Position numbers and translations under genes: made by a program
The notes under the pieces: generated by a model
Told to the model about the DNA's origin: nothing
Seen by the model: only the letters and a program-made list of their open reading frames with translations
The model's database searches: none
Shown here: piece after piece, positions 16,316 to 26,207 of the stretch
Numbering within the stretch: the stretch's first letter is position 1
Layout: every line of letters starts with the position of its first letter
NCBI GenBank assembly: GCA_937995835.1
Contig: CALKIV010000082.1
Span: forward strand, 1 to 64,000
Direction of reading: 5' to 3'
Length of the DNA stretch: 64,000 nucleotides
Origin: an uncultured Dysgonomonas sp.
GTDB lineage: Bacteria; Bacteroidota; Bacteroidia; Bacteroidales; Dysgonomonadaceae

Positions 16316-19300
16316 ATGAAAAATGCAAAAAAGAAGCAATTGTTAGGAATCAAAAGTTTATTGACTTTTGTCCTAATTTTTATGACAACATTTGTTGTCG
16401 CTCAAACAAAAAACGTGACAGGAGTAGTGATAGATGAATTGGGCGACCCACTTATTGGGGTCACAGTTTCTATACAGGGAACAACCATGGGGACAATAAC
16501 AGATCTGGATGGAGCTTTCTCTATACAGGCTAAGTCAGGAGATGTCTTAGTAGTTACAATGATTGGCTACGCAGATCAAACTGTAAAAGTGGGCAGTCAG
16601 ACACATGTTAATATCACCTTGAGCGAAGATACACAATTATTAGACGAAGTTGTGGTAGTAGGATATGGAGTACAAAAGAAAAGTGATATCACAGGATCAA
16701 TAGCAAGTGTATCAGCAAAAGATCTAACAACACAGCCAGTAAATAATGCTTTTGAGGCTTTGCAAGGTAAGGCAGCAGGGGTAGATATTACAACGAGTGA
16801 ACGTCCAGGGACACTAGGTAGTATTCGTATACGAGGGACACGTTCTATTACAGCAGAAAAGGGGCCATTGTATGTTGTAGATGGGATACCTCTTATGTCA
16901 AGTTCAAATATTGAGACTTTGAATCCTCGTGATATAGAGTCGATAGATATTCTAAAAGATGCATCTGCGACAGCTATTTATGGTTCACGTGGAGCTAATG
17001 GAGTAATTATTGTAACTACTAAACAAGGGAAAACAGGTCGGTTTACTCTTGATTATTCTGGGACACTAACGGTCTCTAATATTGTTGATAGAGCTAAGTC
17101 GATGAGCGCTAGTGAATTTGTTGATTTTCGTCGTTGGGCTGCTTACAACTTAGATCCTAAAATCTATGCACACCCGAACTCTCCAACAATGGAAAACGAT
17201 AAGTTGATATTTGATAGTGCTTTAGATATGCAGACTTCCCGAGATAATGTTCTACTAGGATGGGCAGGGGGCAATTGGGATTCTTCTAGAATGAGGAATA
17301 CAGATTGGACAGACTTTGTTACTCAAACAGGATTTTCGCATGAGCATACACTAAGTGCGAGTGGAGGGTCTGAGAAGATGAATGCTTATGGTTCATTTGG
17401 TTATTTGAAAAATGAAGGAACTCAAAAAGGACAAGAGTATGAACGTTACACTTTTAAACTGAGTACCAATATTGATCCTACTCCATGGTTTACTCTTAGT
17501 GGGTCAATGAATGTCTCTTGGAGTAAACAAGACTATGGAATGTCAACCTTAGGTGGGCGTAGTGGTAGCGTGCCAGATGCTATTTATGGAGCCGCAAAAA
17601 GTATTTATAATTTTGCAGTACCATATGATGAGGATGGAAATTTGATAATCAATCCCGGAGGAGAAAATAGTATTTATACTATCATGAATGAGTGGGATAA
17701 GAGTACTCAACGATCTCAAACCTTGCGTGCACTAGGTAGTTTTCATGCATCTCTAAAGTTTGGAAAGATATTGAGTGAATTAGAAGGACTTACTTACAAG
17801 TTTAGCTTCGGACCAGATTTTCGTCATAGACGTGAGGGTGTTTATATTGATGGCTCTTCTGCTCATAAAATAAATTCTAATGGAACTGATGGTAAGAACT
17901 TTGCAAGATTGAGAACAAACCGAGATTTTTCTTGGACGCTTGATAATCTTATCACATATGATCGTACGATAGCTGAAAAACATAAAATAGGAGTAACCCT
18001 ACTTCAAACAGCATCTAAATGGGATGTTGAGAACTCGTCAATGAGTGCTGAAAATATTGAGAAACCTTCATATTTATGGAATGCTTTTGGGACAGTGGAC
18101 TTGACAAATAAGGACAACAATGCAGCAATGAGTTCTGGTATCACTAAAAGACAACTAACATCATATATGGCTCGGCTGAATTATGGATTTAATGAACGCT
18201 ATTTGTTGACTGTTTCTGGACGTTGGGATGGAGCTTCTCAACTTGCAGATGGGCATAAGTGGGACTTCTTTCCTTCAGCAGCTTTGGCTTGGCGTGCCAA
18301 TGATGAATTGTTTTTGAAAGATATATCATGGCTTAGTAATTTGAAAATGCGTCTGGGAGTAGGTGTTACAGGAAATGCCGCTGTGGATCCATATGTAACA
18401 AAAGGAGATATTACCTCTATATATTTACCATTTAATGGAATGGATAATCTTATTGGGTATACTACGAATGAGCCTTATTATATGAAAGATCAATTGAGTA
18501 TGGCAAATCCTCTTTTGGGATGGGAAAAAACAACTCAGTATAACTTAGGTGTTGATTTTGGTGTGTTTAGAGGGCGTATTAGTGGAACACTAGACTTCTA
18601 TATGTCAAAAACAAAAGACTTATTATTGAATATGAATATACCAACATTAACAGGTTTCCCATCTATGATTGCAAATATTGGAGAAACAAGTAATAGAGGT
18701 GTTGAGTTGACACTAAATGTAATACCTGTTCAAACTAAAGATTTCGTTTGGGAGAGTAGTTTCAATGCCGCTTGGCAAAAGAATAAGATAGATTTATTGG
18801 CTTATGGAACTAGTGATATGCCGGATAATGCTTGGTTTATAGGCCAGTCGATAAATGTATTCTATGGTTATAAACATGATGGACTTTGGCAAGACACTCC
18901 AGAAGATCATGCTGAGATGGCAAAATGGAACGCTAATGGAGAATCTTTCTCTCCGGGAAGTGTGCGTCCAAAAGATACAAATGGAGATTATAAAATGGAT
19001 GCAAAAGATAGAGTGGTGATTGGTAATAAGGATCCTCGTTGGGTTATGGGATGGCATAATTCTTTTAACTATAAAGGAATTGATTTAGGGGTTAGTTTAT
19101 ATGGGCGTATGGGATATACTGTGAACACAGGAGGACAAGCCCTAACAGCACATAGTAATCAAATGAAAATCGATTATTGGACTCCGGATAATACAAATGC
19201 CGAATTCCAAAAACCAGTTTTGGCACAGGCTACTTCAGGCTCTAAAGATAATTACTCAGGGTTGCTTGGATTTAAAGATGCTTCATTTGTTAAGGTTCGT

Positions 19301-19486
19301 AACATTTCATTAGGTTATAATATCCCTAAGAATATTTGTACGAAGGCAGGAGTTGGTAATCTTAAGGTATATGCTCAAGTAATCAATCCATTTAGTATAT
19401 ATCAATCCATTAGTTGGTATGACTTAGATGTTAATGCTACAAATTTCAATCGTAGTTTTGTATTTGGTCTTAATCTTGGTTTTTAA
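16316..19486 (+). CDS. SusC/RagA-family TonB-linked outer membrane transporter
   Basis: A complete 1056-residue SusC-type transporter. Features in order: signal peptide (about residues 1-29, ending 'TTFVVAQ'), carboxypeptidase-regulatory-like domain (about 32-110, 'GVVIDELGDPLIGVTVSIQG'), the SusC signature 'DEVVVVGYGVQKKSDITGSI' with the TonB box, the plug ('GPLYVVDGIPL', then 'IESIDILKDASATAIYGSRG' with 'VIIVTTK'), and a 22-strand-type barrel ending 'FVFGLNLGF' with a terminal Phe. It imports the ligand captured by the SusD partner 34 bases downstream, using TonB energy. The substrate is unknown: there is no glycoside hydrolase, lyase, peptidase or SusE-like gene in the unit. Confidence 0.96.
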   Translation: MKNAKKKQLLGIKSLLTFVLIFMTTFVVAQTKNVTGVVIDELGDPLIGVTVSIQGTTMGTITDLDGAFSIQAKSGDVLVVTMIGYADQTVKVGSQTHVNITLSEDTQLLDEVVVVGYGVQKKSDITGSIASVSAKDLTTQPVNNAFEALQGKAAGVDITTSERPGTLGSIRIRGTRSITAEKGPLYVVDGIPLMSSSNIETLNPRDIESIDILKDASATAIYGSRGANGVIIVTTKQGKTGRFTLDYSGTLTVSNIVDRAKSMSASEFVDFRRWAAYNLDPKIYAHPNSPTMENDKLIFDSALDMQTSRDNVLLGWAGGNWDSSRMRNTDWTDFVTQTGFSHEHTLSASGGSEKMNAYGSFGYLKNEGTQKGQEYERYTFKLSTNIDPTPWFTLSGSMNVSWSKQDYGMSTLGGRSGSVPDAIYGAAKSIYNFAVPYDEDGNLIINPGGENSIYTIMNEWDKSTQRSQTLRALGSFHASLKFGKILSELEGLTYKFSFGPDFRHRREGVYIDGSSAHKINSNGTDGKNFARLRTNRDFSWTLDNLITYDRTIAEKHKIGVTLLQTASKWDVENSSMSAENIEKPSYLWNAFGTVDLTNKDNNAAMSSGITKRQLTSYMARLNYGFNERYLLTVSGRWDGASQLADGHKWDFFPSAALAWRANDELFLKDISWLSNLKMRLGVGVTGNAAVDPYVTKGDITSIYLPFNGMDNLIGYTTNEPYYMKDQLSMANPLLGWEKTTQYNLGVDFGVFRGRISGTLDFYMSKTKDLLLNMNIPTLTGFPSMIANIGETSNRGVELTLNVIPVQTKDFVWESSFNAAWQKNKIDLLAYGTSDMPDNAWFIGQSINVFYGYKHDGLWQDTPEDHAEMAKWNANGESFSPGSVRPKDTNGDYKMDAKDRVVIGNKDPRWVMGWHNSFNYKGIDLGVSLYGRMGYTVNTGGQALTAHSNQMKIDYWTPDNTNAEFQKPVLAQATSGSKDNYSGLLGFKDASFVKVRNISLGYNIPKNICTKAGVGNLKVYAQVINPFSIYQSISWYDLDVNATNFNRSFVFGLNLGF

Positions 19487-19520
19487 GTTGAGGCATTTAA
19501 ATAAATAAAAAGACAGACAA

Positions 19521-21653
19521 ATGAAAAAGATTATAAATATAAGTTTAGGAATATTGCTGATAGGCAGTGTGTTATTCTCTTCGTGTTCAGATAGTTTTCT
19601 TAACGAACAGTTAGATACTAAGTATTCTACTGACTATTTTGATACAGAAGAAGGCCTAGAATATTTGACAGTTTCATTATATGGCAACATCCGTTGGCAT
19701 TTTGGATATGAGCACGCATATGGGCTAACCCTTTATGGAACGGATGAGTTCACTAATGCGAATGATTTGACGAATGAACTCTGGAATACGTATGATAATC
19801 GTTTAAATCCTGTTAAAGCGACTCCGGAAACGGGAGCAGCAAATAAAAATGCAACAGGACCAAATGAATTATGGGACGAAGTGTACTATGGAATTGCTTC
19901 TTGTAATACGATTATCGCTAAAGCCGAAAAGGTGTTTAGTGATGAGAAAGTTCGTAATCGTTCTTTGGCACATGCTTATTTTTTACGTGGGTACAATTAT
20001 TATCGTTTGACAGCTCAATACGGGAGTGTTGTTTTGCAGACGAAGCCTGCTGAAGGGGTAGTAAGAAACTTCATTCGTTCTACAGAAGAAGAGTGTTGGG
20101 AACAAGTTGTCTCCGATCTTCGCAATGCTTATGACCTCTTTGAAGGGGAAGTCTATACCTATGGAAAAGGAATAACTTGGACGAAGGCTACTGCCGCACA
20201 TTTTTTGGCTAAAGCCCTATTGTTTCGTAGTTCTGAACGTGCAGTAGCGCAATTTGCAAAAGATGGTACAGATCGTACTGATGTAGATATTAAGAAAGAT
20301 CTCGAAGAAGCTATTGAGGCTGCTTCATATGCCATCAGTGCACGTGGAGGCAAGTTGACAGAAAACTATAGTGATTTATATGCTAATTGGACAGGTGTTG
20401 ATTGTGCGAATGAACAATTAGATGAAATTTTGATGGCAGCAGGTCATAATGATGCGGCAAGTACTAAAGGACGTTTCGGAAATCGTACTTATTCTTATTT
20501 TGCTCCTCAATTCTCAGCTTTCTCAGGGGGCTGGGTGAAGCGTGGAGTTTGGATTGGCAGTATGGACTTTCAGCGTTGTCGCCCAACAGAATATAGTTAT
20601 GCTGTTTTTGATCATATTAATGACGCTCGTATGTGGAAGACATTCAAAACTGTTTATGGAGTTAATAATATAGCTGATAAAGCAAAAGATGTTAAGTTAG
20701 GAGATCCTGCTGTGATTATGATTCTTAACTCGAAAGATGACACCACGTATGACAAATATACATTTGGTGCTTCTATTCAAAAACCTGAACCTACATGGAA
20801 AGATGATACTGGTCGTCTGCCGGAATGGAGTATTGGCAAACGCCAAACTGCTACTTCTGGAGAGTTAGTTACTCAAAAAGGGCAATGGGTTCCAAATTCA
20901 TCGGTTTTATATCAAAAAGGAGAGTATGTTGCACCTACATTTAAAAGTACGCCGATCTGTAATTTTTTTGCAGGAATTAATAAAACAGATGATGGGTCTA
21001 GAACAGCAGAGAAAGGAGATGCCCATCGAGATGTGACAATGGCTAGACTGGCAGAGACATTCTTGTTGCGTGCAGAATGCTACGCTAGGCTTAAGGACTA
21101 TTCTAGTGCAATGAAAGATATCAATGTTGTTCGTGAGCGCGCTCAATGGAAAAATGGAGAAAATCGTTCGTTTTATACAGATGGTTCACAGGCATTTGAA
21201 AAGAATTCATTAAATACAGGATCTTCGAATACTAATTATGTCAATTCAAATCTGAATATGAATACATATTACTTGTCAAATCCTAATCAAGCAGTAACAA
21301 CTGAGTCATCTGATTTGAAGTTAAAGACCTTCCCTAATAATTTGCCAACAGAAGATGAAGCTATATTAGCTAAATTAGGTGTATCTGGTGAGTTTGATAG
21401 AGCTTTGCACTTCATCCTCAATGAACGTAGCCGTGAGTTGCTTGGTGAATGGCAACGTTGGGAAACTTTGTCTCGTACTAACACTTTAATAGTACGTGCT
21501 AAAGCCTTTAACCCAGAGTCTGCTGCAAATATAAAAGCAAATAAACATGAACTACGTCCTATTCCACAGACATTTATAGATGGATTGTTAAATGACAATG
21601 GTTCTAATTTGTCTGAAGAGCAAAAAGCAGCATGGCAAAATCCTGGTTATTGA
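19521..21653 (+). CDS. SusD/RagB-family lipoprotein, long form
   Basis: A 710-residue SusD-like surface lipoprotein, the binding partner of the SusC protein upstream. The lipobox is 'LFSSC' with Cys at about residue 22. An early 'LNEQLDTKYSTDYFDTEEG' and 'HAYFLRGYNYYRLTAQYG' (about 150-170) are typical of SusD. The C-terminal SusD signature is present ('LHFILNERSRELLGEWQRWE', then 'HELRPIPQTFIDG'). It is longer than the usual 500-600 residues, with inserted loops around residues 400-480 and 540-600, as in SusD proteins for larger ligands. The pair stands alone between a promoter and a terminator. Confidence 0.94.
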   Translation: MKKIINISLGILLIGSVLFSSCSDSFLNEQLDTKYSTDYFDTEEGLEYLTVSLYGNIRWHFGYEHAYGLTLYGTDEFTNANDLTNELWNTYDNRLNPVKATPETGAANKNATGPNELWDEVYYGIASCNTIIAKAEKVFSDEKVRNRSLAHAYFLRGYNYYRLTAQYGSVVLQTKPAEGVVRNFIRSTEEECWEQVVSDLRNAYDLFEGEVYTYGKGITWTKATAAHFLAKALLFRSSERAVAQFAKDGTDRTDVDIKKDLEEAIEAASYAISARGGKLTENYSDLYANWTGVDCANEQLDEILMAAGHNDAASTKGRFGNRTYSYFAPQFSAFSGGWVKRGVWIGSMDFQRCRPTEYSYAVFDHINDARMWKTFKTVYGVNNIADKAKDVKLGDPAVIMILNSKDDTTYDKYTFGASIQKPEPTWKDDTGRLPEWSIGKRQTATSGELVTQKGQWVPNSSVLYQKGEYVAPTFKSTPICNFFAGINKTDDGSRTAEKGDAHRDVTMARLAETFLLRAECYARLKDYSSAMKDINVVRERAQWKNGENRSFYTDGSQAFEKNSLNTGSSNTNYVNSNLNMNTYYLSNPNQAVTTESSDLKLKTFPNNLPTEDEAILAKLGVSGEFDRALHFILNERSRELLGEWQRWETLSRTNTLIVRAKAFNPESAANIKANKHELRPIPQTFIDGLLNDNGSNLSEEQKAAWQNPGY

Positions 21654-21682
21654 TCAGATAGTGTAAAACATCTCACAAATCG

Positions 21683-21720
21683 AAAAAGGTATCGAATCTG
21701 GATACCTTTTTTGCTTTTTT
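21683..21720. terminator. terminator between converging SusD and glycan operons
   Basis: An 11-base stem (21683-21693 with 21700-21710), a 6-base loop, T-run on the plus side and A-run on the other, so it can stop transcripts from both directions. Confidence 0.88.
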
Positions 21721-21733
21721 TTAAGAAAAAATA

Positions 21734-22798
21734 TTAGCTGTATAGTTGTGCCAATTCGAGTACTTGTTGGGCAGATGTTTCCCAAGAGTATTTTTTTATT
21801 TGCTCCAGTCCTTTTAGTCTTAGTGATTGTTGAAGGTCTTTGTCTTCTAAGAGTAAATCGATTTTTGCTGTAATGTCGTCAATATTGTTTGGATCTACAT
21901 AAAAACCTGCGTCTTGTGTAACCTCTTTTAGTGCTGGAATATCGGAGACGATGGCAGGACATCCAAAAGTCATTGATTCTAATGGCGGAAGTCCAAAGCC
22001 TTCGTAAAGAGATGGATATATTGACAAAAGTGCATTTTGATACATCTTTTGCAATTGTGCATCATCCACAAATCCGGGTAAGTAGACTCTTTCATGTACA
22101 AGTCCTTCCAAATCAGGAGTGTTGAATGCCTTTTGCCTCATTCCAATGATGTATAGCTTAACAGTTTTATCCTTGATATTATTAAATGCTTTGATGAGCT
22201 GTATAAAATTTTTTCGAGGATCCATGTTTGACACTGCTATGATATACTTTTCTGTATCAGCAGGTCGTTCATAATTCAGTATTTCTTCTCTGCTAGGTTT
22301 GTCGTGGAAGGGCACATTACTATGAATGATATGTATTTTGTCACTTGGTAAGTCAAACACTTCTTCTATTTCTTGTTTCGAGAATTTGCTAACAGTCAGC
22401 ACTGCATGCGACTTTCTAGCAATACGAGGCATCATAAAATGGTAGTATCTGTAATATCCTTTAGAAAACCATTCAGGGAATCTTTCGTGCGACACATCGT
22501 GAACGGTGATGATCTGATTCTTATAAGCTAAGACACCACAACTTGTAAAACTGATCAACAAGGGGCTGCCAATGCTTTTTAAGTATCTAGGAAGAGAAAT
22601 TTGTTCCCATAGATGTCCATTGCGAATGCTGCCACATTTTACAGTTTTGAATTCAAATTTATAATCAGATTCGATCTCCTGCGGAATGGCTACATGAAAG
22701 TCAACACCCATTTTATGAAGCATATTACAGATCTCGAATGCATACCTATGTACTCCGGAGGCCTTTTGGGTTAAATATCTACCATTAACAACGAACAT
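21734..22798 (-). CDS. GT4-type glycosyltransferase (GT-B fold)
   Basis: A 354-residue glycosyltransferase of the GT4/group 1 family, which transfers a sugar from a nucleotide donor with retention. It has a GT-B fold: N-terminal domain with 'GVHRYAFEICNML', and C-terminal donor-binding domain with 'IIAVSNMDPRKNFIQLIKAF' and the family E-x7-E motif in 'SLYEGFGLPPLESMTFGCPA'. The length is normal, and the start ATG at 22798 is the only good one. It is the last gene of the twelve-gene minus-strand glycan operon, 16 bases after the SGNH-like gene. Donor and acceptor are unknown; mannosyl- or heptosyltransfer would fit the context but is inference. Confidence 0.9.
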   Translation of the reverse strand: MFVVNGRYLTQKASGVHRYAFEICNMLHKMGVDFHVAIPQEIESDYKFEFKTVKCGSIRNGHLWEQISLPRYLKSIGSPLLISFTSCGVLAYKNQIITVHDVSHERFPEWFSKGYYRYYHFMMPRIARKSHAVLTVSKFSKQEIEEVFDLPSDKIHIIHSNVPFHDKPSREEILNYERPADTEKYIIAVSNMDPRKNFIQLIKAFNNIKDKTVKLYIIGMRQKAFNTPDLEGLVHERVYLPGFVDDAQLQKMYQNALLSIYPSLYEGFGLPPLESMTFGCPAIVSDIPALKEVTQDAGFYVDPNNIDDITAKIDLLLEDKDLQQSLRLKGLEQIKKYSWETSAQQVLELAQLYS

Positions 22799-22814
22799 TC
22801 TTTCTTATCTTTTT

Positions 22815-23897
22815 TTAGTTGAGAATCCAATCTTTATTATCTTCTCTATATTGTATAATCTTGCTGTCAAATTCTTTGATCTTTTGTTCCATATTCTCCT
22901 TTGTGATCCTATACTCATCATTAAACAAATTTTTAAGAATATAGTTTGATATCGAAGGGTCATAATGCGTTACGTCAGAATATTTACTTAAGTCTGTAAT
23001 CTGATCTAAATTTAAGTAAAACTGAATTCTGACATTTTCATATTCTTCTGTAACTCTACATAGATGCTTTATGTTGTTTGTGAGATGATAAAAATACCCA
23101 TCTCTTTTCGTGATATGCCAATATAGAGCAGAATAAGGTGGAAGCACAAAGATATATTGTTTGTCTTTATTTTCATCTAAATGAAGAGTGGAGAGAAATA
23201 TATCTATGTTTTCTTTCAATCTAGAATTGATTTGGTATAGTAAAGGAGAAGATACTGTTCGCCCTTCATGATACATCTGTTTTATGCGAGCTTCGTCTTT
23301 ATAAATTGATTCATGAACAAAGCTTCCAATATTATCTATACTACTTTTTATTTTAATTCTCTCATGTCTATCTTCTATCGAATGAGTTTGCATATAAGGC
23401 ATCAAAAGAAGATCTACCAAGCCAAATCTAACCGTGCTTTCGTAGGCTAAAAGATACTGAAGTTTATCTAAAATGTTTTGATCATAGAGATAACTTGGAT
23501 ATCTGGATGCTGGTAACCACTCATTAAACTGGATCATATCGAAGTTGAAGATCACAGTGTTTGTCTTTTTTAGATCGATCAAAGAGTATAATAGCTTCAT
23601 CTCCCTGATGGTCATTGCTCCTGACGCTAACTTGATTGGTTTAATGGAAGGATCTTGTCTTAAGATAGACAGATCATAGTTTTGCACCATTGAGGAGCCT
23701 ATGATAACTGTATTGTAGTCCAGATTTTTAGCTAAGCCTGGGTTTACATAAATGGGGTTCAGGAGATATTGATGATCTTTGACACGATATTGAAAAAAAG
23801 GATCAATCAGATATGTCGTTGTACCGATCATTGCTAGAAAGGAAAAAACTCCGATCAGGAATCCAATAACGAATCGTTTAGATTTTTTCTTCTCCAT
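22815..23897 (-). CDS. membrane-anchored SGNH/DltD-like partner of the MBOAT acyltransferase
   Basis: A 360-residue protein with one N-terminal membrane helix (about residues 9-31) and a large extracytoplasmic domain. A candidate SGNH-type catalytic set is visible: Ser68 or Ser69 in 'VIIGSSMVQNYD' after a beta strand, and Asp308/His311 in 'YSDVTHYDP', arranged as in DltD/AlgJ-like proteins that work with MBOAT acyltransferases. It directly follows an MBOAT gene (6 bases), the classical pairing for O-acylation of an exported polysaccharide. It most likely passes an acyl group from the MBOAT protein to the glycan made by the surrounding genes. No close family is recognised, so the exact activity is inferred from context and these motifs. 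Confidence 0.75.
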   Translation of the reverse strand: MEKKKSKRFVIGFLIGVFSFLAMIGTTTYLIDPFFQYRVKDHQYLLNPIYVNPGLAKNLDYNTVIIGSSMVQNYDLSILRQDPSIKPIKLASGAMTIREMKLLYSLIDLKKTNTVIFNFDMIQFNEWLPASRYPSYLYDQNILDKLQYLLAYESTVRFGLVDLLLMPYMQTHSIEDRHERIKIKSSIDNIGSFVHESIYKDEARIKQMYHEGRTVSSPLLYQINSRLKENIDIFLSTLHLDENKDKQYIFVLPPYSALYWHITKRDGYFYHLTNNIKHLCRVTEEYENVRIQFYLNLDQITDLSKYSDVTHYDPSISNYILKNLFNDEYRITKENMEQKIKEFDSKIIQYREDNKDWILN

Positions 23898-23903
23898 CCT
23901 TGC

Positions 23904-25370
23904 TTAAAAATTAAAATAAATAAAAGCACCCGCTTTAGAAATGTGAATAACGGAGATACAGAATAAACCAGCTGATATTATAGCATAGCGCATTTTGGGC
24001 TTAAACTCATTATATAGGTCAATACTATTCTTAGGTATTGCCATTGAAAGTAACAGTAGCACAGCTATAAATAGGATGATATAGAGATTTTGTACTATCG
24101 ATGGATATGTTAAAATGCCATCAGTAGCAAGCATGTGGAGCCTGTCGAATGAGATTTGACTAGGGGTGAACATTTTCTGCAGTACAATCATAGCATCTGC
24201 AAAACTTTTTGCTCTAAAAAGTACCCATGCTGCATTGACGAACATGAAGGTGAAAAACACTCTGATAGCTGATGGTACTTTATCTAATTGCTTGTTGAAT
24301 ATCTTTTCAAACACTCGTACAATGCCATGTGCTATTCCCCAAACGATGAAAGTCCATGCCGCTCCGTGCCATATCCCACTGACAAGGAATACCAGAAATA
24401 GATTGACACACGTGCGAGAATACCCTTTTCTGTTTCCTCCTAGAGGGTAGTAGATCAATACTGCCAGTGAGCGACCAAGCGTGATGTGCCACCGTTGCCA
24501 AAACTCGGTGATACTTTTGGATTTATATGGAGAATAGAAATTGACAGGCAACTTGATATTCATCATCTGTCCAAGACCGATAGCCATATCGGAATATCCA
24601 CTGAAATCGAAGAAAATTTGTAAAGTATAGGCAAGCGAAGTCGCCCAAGCTCCTCCGAAAGATAGATAATGCAATTCTGTTGTAAACCCTGTGTTGGCAA
24701 TCAGCATAATGCTGTCAGCAAGCACAGCTTTTTTGAACAGACCAATGCAGAATACAAATATGCCTTGAGCAAAGTTGTCTACGTTGAAAAATCTGTTTTT
24801 ATCATCTTGATATTGACTCATAACATCTTGCGAGAAGACTATAGGCCCAGCGACCAACTGTGGAAAGAAAGTGATAAAAAGTGTATAATCAAGAATACGA
24901 GGAACGTTCTCTTCTCTCTTCCAAATTCTGATTTGGTAGGCTATCTGCTGAAAAGTGAAAAAGCTGATACCTATTGGAAGGATGAGATACTTTATGGTGA
25001 AATTGGTATCAAATACGATATTGACATTCTCTAAAATGAATCTTGCGTATTTATAATAGCCCAAAAGTCCGACATTGAAGAGAATAGCAAAGATAAAAAC
25101 CAGTCTTCGCAACAATGACTTATCAGTTTTGATGATGTTTGTGGCTCTTGCTGCTCCAAAGTTGACAATAACCGATAGCATGATGATTGCCACGTGTGGA
25201 ATACCTGTTCGCACGCCATCCACCATGTCAATATAGCCATAGAAAAAGAGGGAGGCTAGGACAAGGAATATATGCTGTACGGTGCGATTGACATATTTTG
25301 CTATGCCAAAGTATACAAGAACTACTATGGGTAAAAAAGCGAATAGGAAACTGTATGAAGAAAATATCAT
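23904..25370 (-). CDS. MBOAT-family O-acyltransferase (AlgI/DltB-like)
   Basis: A 488-residue multi-pass membrane protein with about eleven hydrophobic segments. It carries the MBOAT signatures: 'GYSDMAIGLGQMMNIKLPVN', 'FWQRWHITLGRSLAVLIYYP' with the first conserved His, and 'SGIWHGAAWTFIVWG' with the catalytic His. Enzymes such as AlgI and DltB take an acyl group from a cytoplasmic donor and move it across the inner membrane onto an exported polymer, with an AlgJ/DltD-type partner. The partner gene follows 6 bases later. Its place in the heptose and glycosyltransferase operon points to O-acetylation (or other acylation) of the surface glycan. The acyl donor and the acetylated sugar are unknown. 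Confidence 0.92.
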   Translation of the reverse strand: MIFSSYSFLFAFLPIVVLVYFGIAKYVNRTVQHIFLVLASLFFYGYIDMVDGVRTGIPHVAIIMLSVIVNFGAARATNIIKTDKSLLRRLVFIFAILFNVGLLGYYKYARFILENVNIVFDTNFTIKYLILPIGISFFTFQQIAYQIRIWKREENVPRILDYTLFITFFPQLVAGPIVFSQDVMSQYQDDKNRFFNVDNFAQGIFVFCIGLFKKAVLADSIMLIANTGFTTELHYLSFGGAWATSLAYTLQIFFDFSGYSDMAIGLGQMMNIKLPVNFYSPYKSKSITEFWQRWHITLGRSLAVLIYYPLGGNRKGYSRTCVNLFLVFLVSGIWHGAAWTFIVWGIAHGIVRVFEKIFNKQLDKVPSAIRVFFTFMFVNAAWVLFRAKSFADAMIVLQKMFTPSQISFDRLHMLATDGILTYPSIVQNLYIILFIAVLLLLSMAIPKNSIDLYNEFKPKMRYAIISAGLFCISVIHISKAGAFIYFNF

Positions 25371-25373
25371 TTT

Positions 25374-26207
25374 TTACTCTTCTATCACTTTGTATGTTTT
25401 AGAACTATACCAACTTCTCTTGATAAAGAGCTTACTAAGTCCTCTCCAAAAATTCATCTTAAATCGACCCCAACTTTTGTTAGGTGTTTTCACTTCAAAA
25501 TAGTTGGTGTTGGCTACTATATTGAAATACTGTTTTTTCTTTTCCATCCCTTTTCTCAAGAACTCGATATGATGAGTTACTGTTTTTGATTTCGGGAAAA
25601 CATAGAATCTCGCCTCTTTGATATTAGGGATGTATGGGTATTTCCATTTGATGTAGCTAGGTACATGCACTGGCATATTCTCTGTAATCCAAATATATCC
25701 TTTATTGGTGTCTCGTAGCACATTACTGATATGACATTCAGGAAATAGCTCGAAGTCGAATATTTGGGGATACTGTCTGATGTAGTCTGACTTTATTAGT
25801 GCAAAGTCAGTAGCCAAGGCATAATATTTGTCATACCAATCGGCACTAGCCCAAACGCTATCGGGATTTTGAGCCAAAAGTTTAGCATATTTGCTATGAA
25901 TTTGGTCGCCATAGACCCATGTGTCGGCTTCCAAGATAAGTGTAAATTCAGAATCTTGTGGGATGAACTTCATGCCTTCCAACAGTAGTTGGGAGTTGCC
26001 TTTGCGGTGTCCTGCATTTTCTTCAAGCACCACAAGCTTGTCGATATATTTTAGAGAATCTGAGTCAATGGTATAGCCTTTGTTCTTGCCATTGCTGACA
26101 ACAATGATGTAATAATCATTTTCTTTCCATGTGTCAGCAATAATCTGAAGATTGTATTTCAAATCTTCAAGTCTATCGTAAACTCTGATCAGAACAGTAA
26201 TTTTCAT
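25374..26207 (-). CDS. glycosyltransferase-like protein (GT-A fold), family uncertain
   Basis: A 277-residue protein whose N-terminus 'MKITVLIRVYDRLEDLKYNL' and 'YYIIVVSNGKNKGY' resembles the nucleotide-sugar-binding half of GT2-type GT-A transferases. An acidic 'LEADTWVYGD' at about residues 95-104 takes the position of the DxD metal motif. The C-terminal 80 residues are basic and aromatic and may sit on the membrane. It overlaps the hddA stop by 4 bases at its start and ends 3 bases before the MBOAT gene, so it is translationally coupled in the glycan operon. It may add or modify a sugar of the repeat unit. The assignment to a numbered GT family is not secure. Confidence 0.72.
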   Translation of the reverse strand: MKITVLIRVYDRLEDLKYNLQIIADTWKENDYYIIVVSNGKNKGYTIDSDSLKYIDKLVVLEENAGHRKGNSQLLLEGMKFIPQDSEFTLILEADTWVYGDQIHSKYAKLLAQNPDSVWASADWYDKYYALATDFALIKSDYIRQYPQIFDFELFPECHISNVLRDTNKGYIWITENMPVHVPSYIKWKYPYIPNIKEARFYVFPKSKTVTHHIEFLRKGMEKKKQYFNIVANTNYFEVKTPNKSWGRFKMNFWRGLSKLFIKRSWYSSKTYKVIEE

